DNA of 34,114 nucleotides. It comes from CAADGY01 sp900696665. Its GTDB lineage: Bacteria > Acidobacteriota > Terriglobia > Bryobacterales > Bryobacteraceae. Location: the NCBI GenBank assembly GCA_035063885.1, contig JAPSFM010000049.1, forward strand, positions 1 through 34,114. Reading direction: 5' to 3'. Shown here in pieces: positions 32,169 through 34,114 of this stretch (positions within the stretch are counted from its first letter, which is position 1; each line of letters opens with the position of its first letter). The notes beneath the pieces are model-generated. The model was given only the letters and a program-made list of their open reading frames with translations, ran no database searches and was not told the DNA's origin. The position numbers and the translations under genes are program-made.

Positions 32169-33065
32169 ATGTACAACGCCTTCTTCGGATTCAAAGAAAA
32201 TCCGTTCAGTTTGAGTCCCGACCCCGCTTTCCTTTACCGCAGTGCTCAACATGAGGAGGCGCTCGCCAACCTGATTTACGGCGTACACAGCCGTAAGGGA
32301 TTTATCGTGCTGACCGGGGAAGTCGGAACGGGCAAGACGACCATGCTCGAATGTCTCCGCGACTTTCTGGAGGCGCAGCAGATCGAATTCGCGTTTATTT
32401 TCAACTCGCGAATTAACGCGGATCAATTCCTGGAAATGATCGCCTACGATCTGGACCTGAGGTGCAATCGCACGTCCAAGACCGAAGTCCTGTTCGCCCT
32501 GAACCAGTTTCTGGTGCAGCAGGCCAACCACGGCCGGACAACCGCACTTATTGTCGATGAGGCGCACAACCTGGAATGGGATGTCCTCGAAGAGATCCGC
32601 CTGCTTGGAAATCTGGAGAGTCCCAAGACCGGAAAACTGATTCAGACTATCCTGGCCGGTCAACCCGAGCTGGAGCGAAAACTCGACGCGCCAAACCTGC
32701 GCCAACTGAAACAGCGCATCATCCTGCGATATGACCTTAAGCCCTTTAGGGAAGCGGACACCGCGGAGTATATCTCCTCGCGCATGGCGAAGGCCGGTGT
32801 GCCTGAGCAGGACGTTTTTCCGGCGGAGCTACTCTCGGAAATACACCTGCGGTCGCAAGGTATTCCGCGCCTGATCAACGCGATGTGCGACAACGCGTTA
32901 CTGACATGCTTCGCCCTGGAAACTCGGGTGGCAACTCTTGAGATCCTGGATGAAGTGTGCGCGGATATGCGCCTGGAGTGGCCGGGCGGCAACAGACAGC
33001 GGGGCGAGCGGCCGCGCCGGTCCGGCGAATCTTACGACCCCAGCGCCTACCAGTCCAGGCGCTAA
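32169..33065 (+). CDS. ExeA/GspA-type AAA ATPase
   Basis: From ATG 32169 the product has 298 residues and starts M-Y-N-A-F-F-G-F-K-E-N-P-F, the typical opening of ExeA/MshM-like ATPases. Walker A is G-E-V-G-T-G-K-T (50-57), Walker B V-D-E-A-H-N-L (129-135), and a R-L-I-N-A-M-C-D-N segment marks the C-terminal helical part. Relatives help assemble secretion pores or belong to exosortase/PEP-CTERM loci. A peptidoglycan-binding C-terminal domain present in full ExeA is lacking; the tail is Arg-rich and short. Although it directly follows csm5, nothing in it suggests a CRISPR role. A TTG start at 32154 is a less likely alternative. Confidence 0.85.
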   Translation: MYNAFFGFKENPFSLSPDPAFLYRSAQHEEALANLIYGVHSRKGFIVLTGEVGTGKTTMLECLRDFLEAQQIEFAFIFNSRINADQFLEMIAYDLDLRCNRTSKTEVLFALNQFLVQQANHGRTTALIVDEAHNLEWDVLEEIRLLGNLESPKTGKLIQTILAGQPELERKLDAPNLRQLKQRIILRYDLKPFREADTAEYISSRMAKAGVPEQDVFPAELLSEIHLRSQGIPRLINAMCDNALLTCFALETRVATLEILDEVCADMRLEWPGGNRQRGERPRRSGESYDPSAYQSRR

Positions 33066-33122
33066 CCACCTTTCGCGCCAAACCGCGCCGGCGACGGAAG
33101 TCGGCAACGTTAAAATGATCTC

Positions 33123-33998
33123 ATGCGATCCATGGCATTATTCCTGCTGCTTGCTGTTTCCTTCGCGGCCGTGGCCGAACCGCAAACTCACGACCTTCTG
33201 GTGTGCGGTTGGGACGAGGTGTACATTTTGAACCCCGCCACCGGCAGGAAAAGCTTCTCATGGAAGGCCGCCGAGCGCCCCGAACTGCCTGCGCGTTATA
33301 AGGATAAATTCCGGACTACAGATGAATGCAAGCTGGTGGAAGGCGGGCGAATTCTGATTACCGCATCGAGCGACGGCGTGGCGCTGGCCGAGCGGCGGAC
33401 CGGGCGTACGACATTTTGGGGGATTTGCGCCAACGCCCATTCCGCCGACCTGTTGCCCGGAGAACGCATAGCAGTGGCGTGCTCGGTAAGGGAGGCAGGC
33501 GGCAACCGGCTGGCTCTCTTCGACGCACGTACGCCGGAGAAGGAACTCTTTTCGACGGAACTCTACTCCGGGCACGGCGCCGTCTGGGATGAAACCCGCA
33601 AACTGCTGTGGGCGCTCGGCTATGGAGAACTCCGAGCCTATGCCTTGTCAGACTGGGAAACTCCACGACCATCGCTGAAGCTGGTAAACTCCTATAAACT
33701 TCCAAGCGGTGGCGGCCACGAACTCTCGCCGGGCGGTGATTCCCATCTTGTGGTTTCAGGTTCGCGCGACGTCTGGCTTTTCGATCGCGATAACCGCGAA
33801 TTCAAGCCTCATCCACAGCTCGCGGAGATGCACGGCATCAAGTCGGCGTCGGTGGAACCCGAGAGTGGACGGGTGGCTTTTACACAAGCCGAACCTCCGC
33901 ATTGGTGGACGTCGAAGATCCAGTTCCGCAACCCTGAGGGGGTTCTGACGCGGGAGGGCGAAAGGCTATACAAAGTACGGTGGGTGAGGCGAGACTAA
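33123..33998 (+). CDS. secreted protein of unknown function, beta-propeller-like (possibly DUF6528)
   Basis: The 291-residue product has a signal peptide (residues 1-18, ending A-V-A-E). The mature part opens D-L-L-V-C-G-W-D-E-V-Y-I-L-N-P and has repeated short beta-strand blocks with Asp/Gly turns (S-S-D-G-V-A-L, W-L-F-D-R-D-N), like a small propeller. It resembles proteins annotated DUF6528, a match from memory only. Conserved-looking E-C-K, H-S-A-D and G-H-G-A-V-W-D motifs could form a site. Such proteins often occur near glycan-degrading genes. Start could also be the ATG at 33132. Confidence 0.75.
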   Translation: MRSMALFLLLAVSFAAVAEPQTHDLLVCGWDEVYILNPATGRKSFSWKAAERPELPARYKDKFRTTDECKLVEGGRILITASSDGVALAERRTGRTTFWGICANAHSADLLPGERIAVACSVREAGGNRLALFDARTPEKELFSTELYSGHGAVWDETRKLLWALGYGELRAYALSDWETPRPSLKLVNSYKLPSGGGHELSPGGDSHLVVSGSRDVWLFDRDNREFKPHPQLAEMHGIKSASVEPESGRVAFTQAEPPHWWTSKIQFRNPEGVLTREGERLYKVRWVRRD

Positions 33999-34114
33999 CC
34001 CAAGTTCGTCACGACAGTCGTCGTTTCAAGCTATTTTGGCCGCTCCCATGAAGGGAAGTGCTTTAGCCTCAATCGTTATTTTTTGAAATGACGATGTAGT
34101 GTAGACCAACCCTC

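Noticed and set aside
33999..34114. Final 116 bases checked for a gene or RNA
   Set aside because: No open frame with a start, no tRNA-like or terminator-like structure strong enough to report.

Overview
The window comes from a GC-rich bacterium. Small-gene content, Tat-exported enzymes, GT-C-type membrane proteins and a lone nuoB suggest Acidobacteriota, perhaps the Bryobacterales/Solibacter group. That assignment is inferred from gene families only; there is no rRNA gene here to test it. Neither an origin, a tRNA, an rRNA, an insertion sequence nor a CRISPR array was seen.

Layout. 1-1633 (-) is a secreted GH127 beta-L-arabinofuranosidase cut by the window edge. 1833-3329 is a BBE-type FAD oxidoreductase. 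3371-9114 is a translation/nucleotide block: rplM, rpsI, rpsB, tsf, pyrH, two overlapping PPK2-family polyphosphate kinase genes, and frr. 9165-11329 pairs a Tat-exported HisC-like aminotransferase with a protein built from three RidA-like repeats. 11338-14810 (-) holds a GT-C-like membrane protein, a D-aminoacylase-family amidohydrolase and a probable 37-residue membrane peptide. 14902-20726 (+) is a tight four-gene set: LarA-like protein, molybdopterin oxidoreductase, lipoprotein and a GT-C-like membrane protein. The last two share a related domain. 21136-21519 is a DksA/TraR-type regulator. It faces a four-gene minus-strand group (TrpB2, small membrane protein, NuoB, PgeF) across a 13-bp hairpin terminator. 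24685-26244 is a Tat-exported sulfatase.

The most notable region is 26643-32101, a compact type III-A CRISPR effector operon: cas10/csm1, csm2, csm3, csm4, csm5. Cas10 starts directly at its first Palm domain, so the HD DNase domain is absent, but the GGDD cyclase motif is intact. Csm3 keeps its RNase aspartate. Csm4 carries a 160-residue Pro/Glu-rich tail, and Csm2 has an Arg/Gly/Glu-rich N-terminal extension. No cas1, cas2, cas6, csm6 or array lies within the window. The complex would therefore depend on crRNA processing and signalling effectors encoded elsewhere. Expected activity, by inference, is RNA cleavage by Csm3 plus cyclic oligoadenylate synthesis, without Cas10 DNA cleavage.

The csm operon is flanked by a decayed PEP-CTERM-type gene end (26248-26505) and an ExeA/GspA-type AAA ATPase (32169-33065). 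A secreted protein of unknown function ends the window; 33999-34114 shows nothing I can name.
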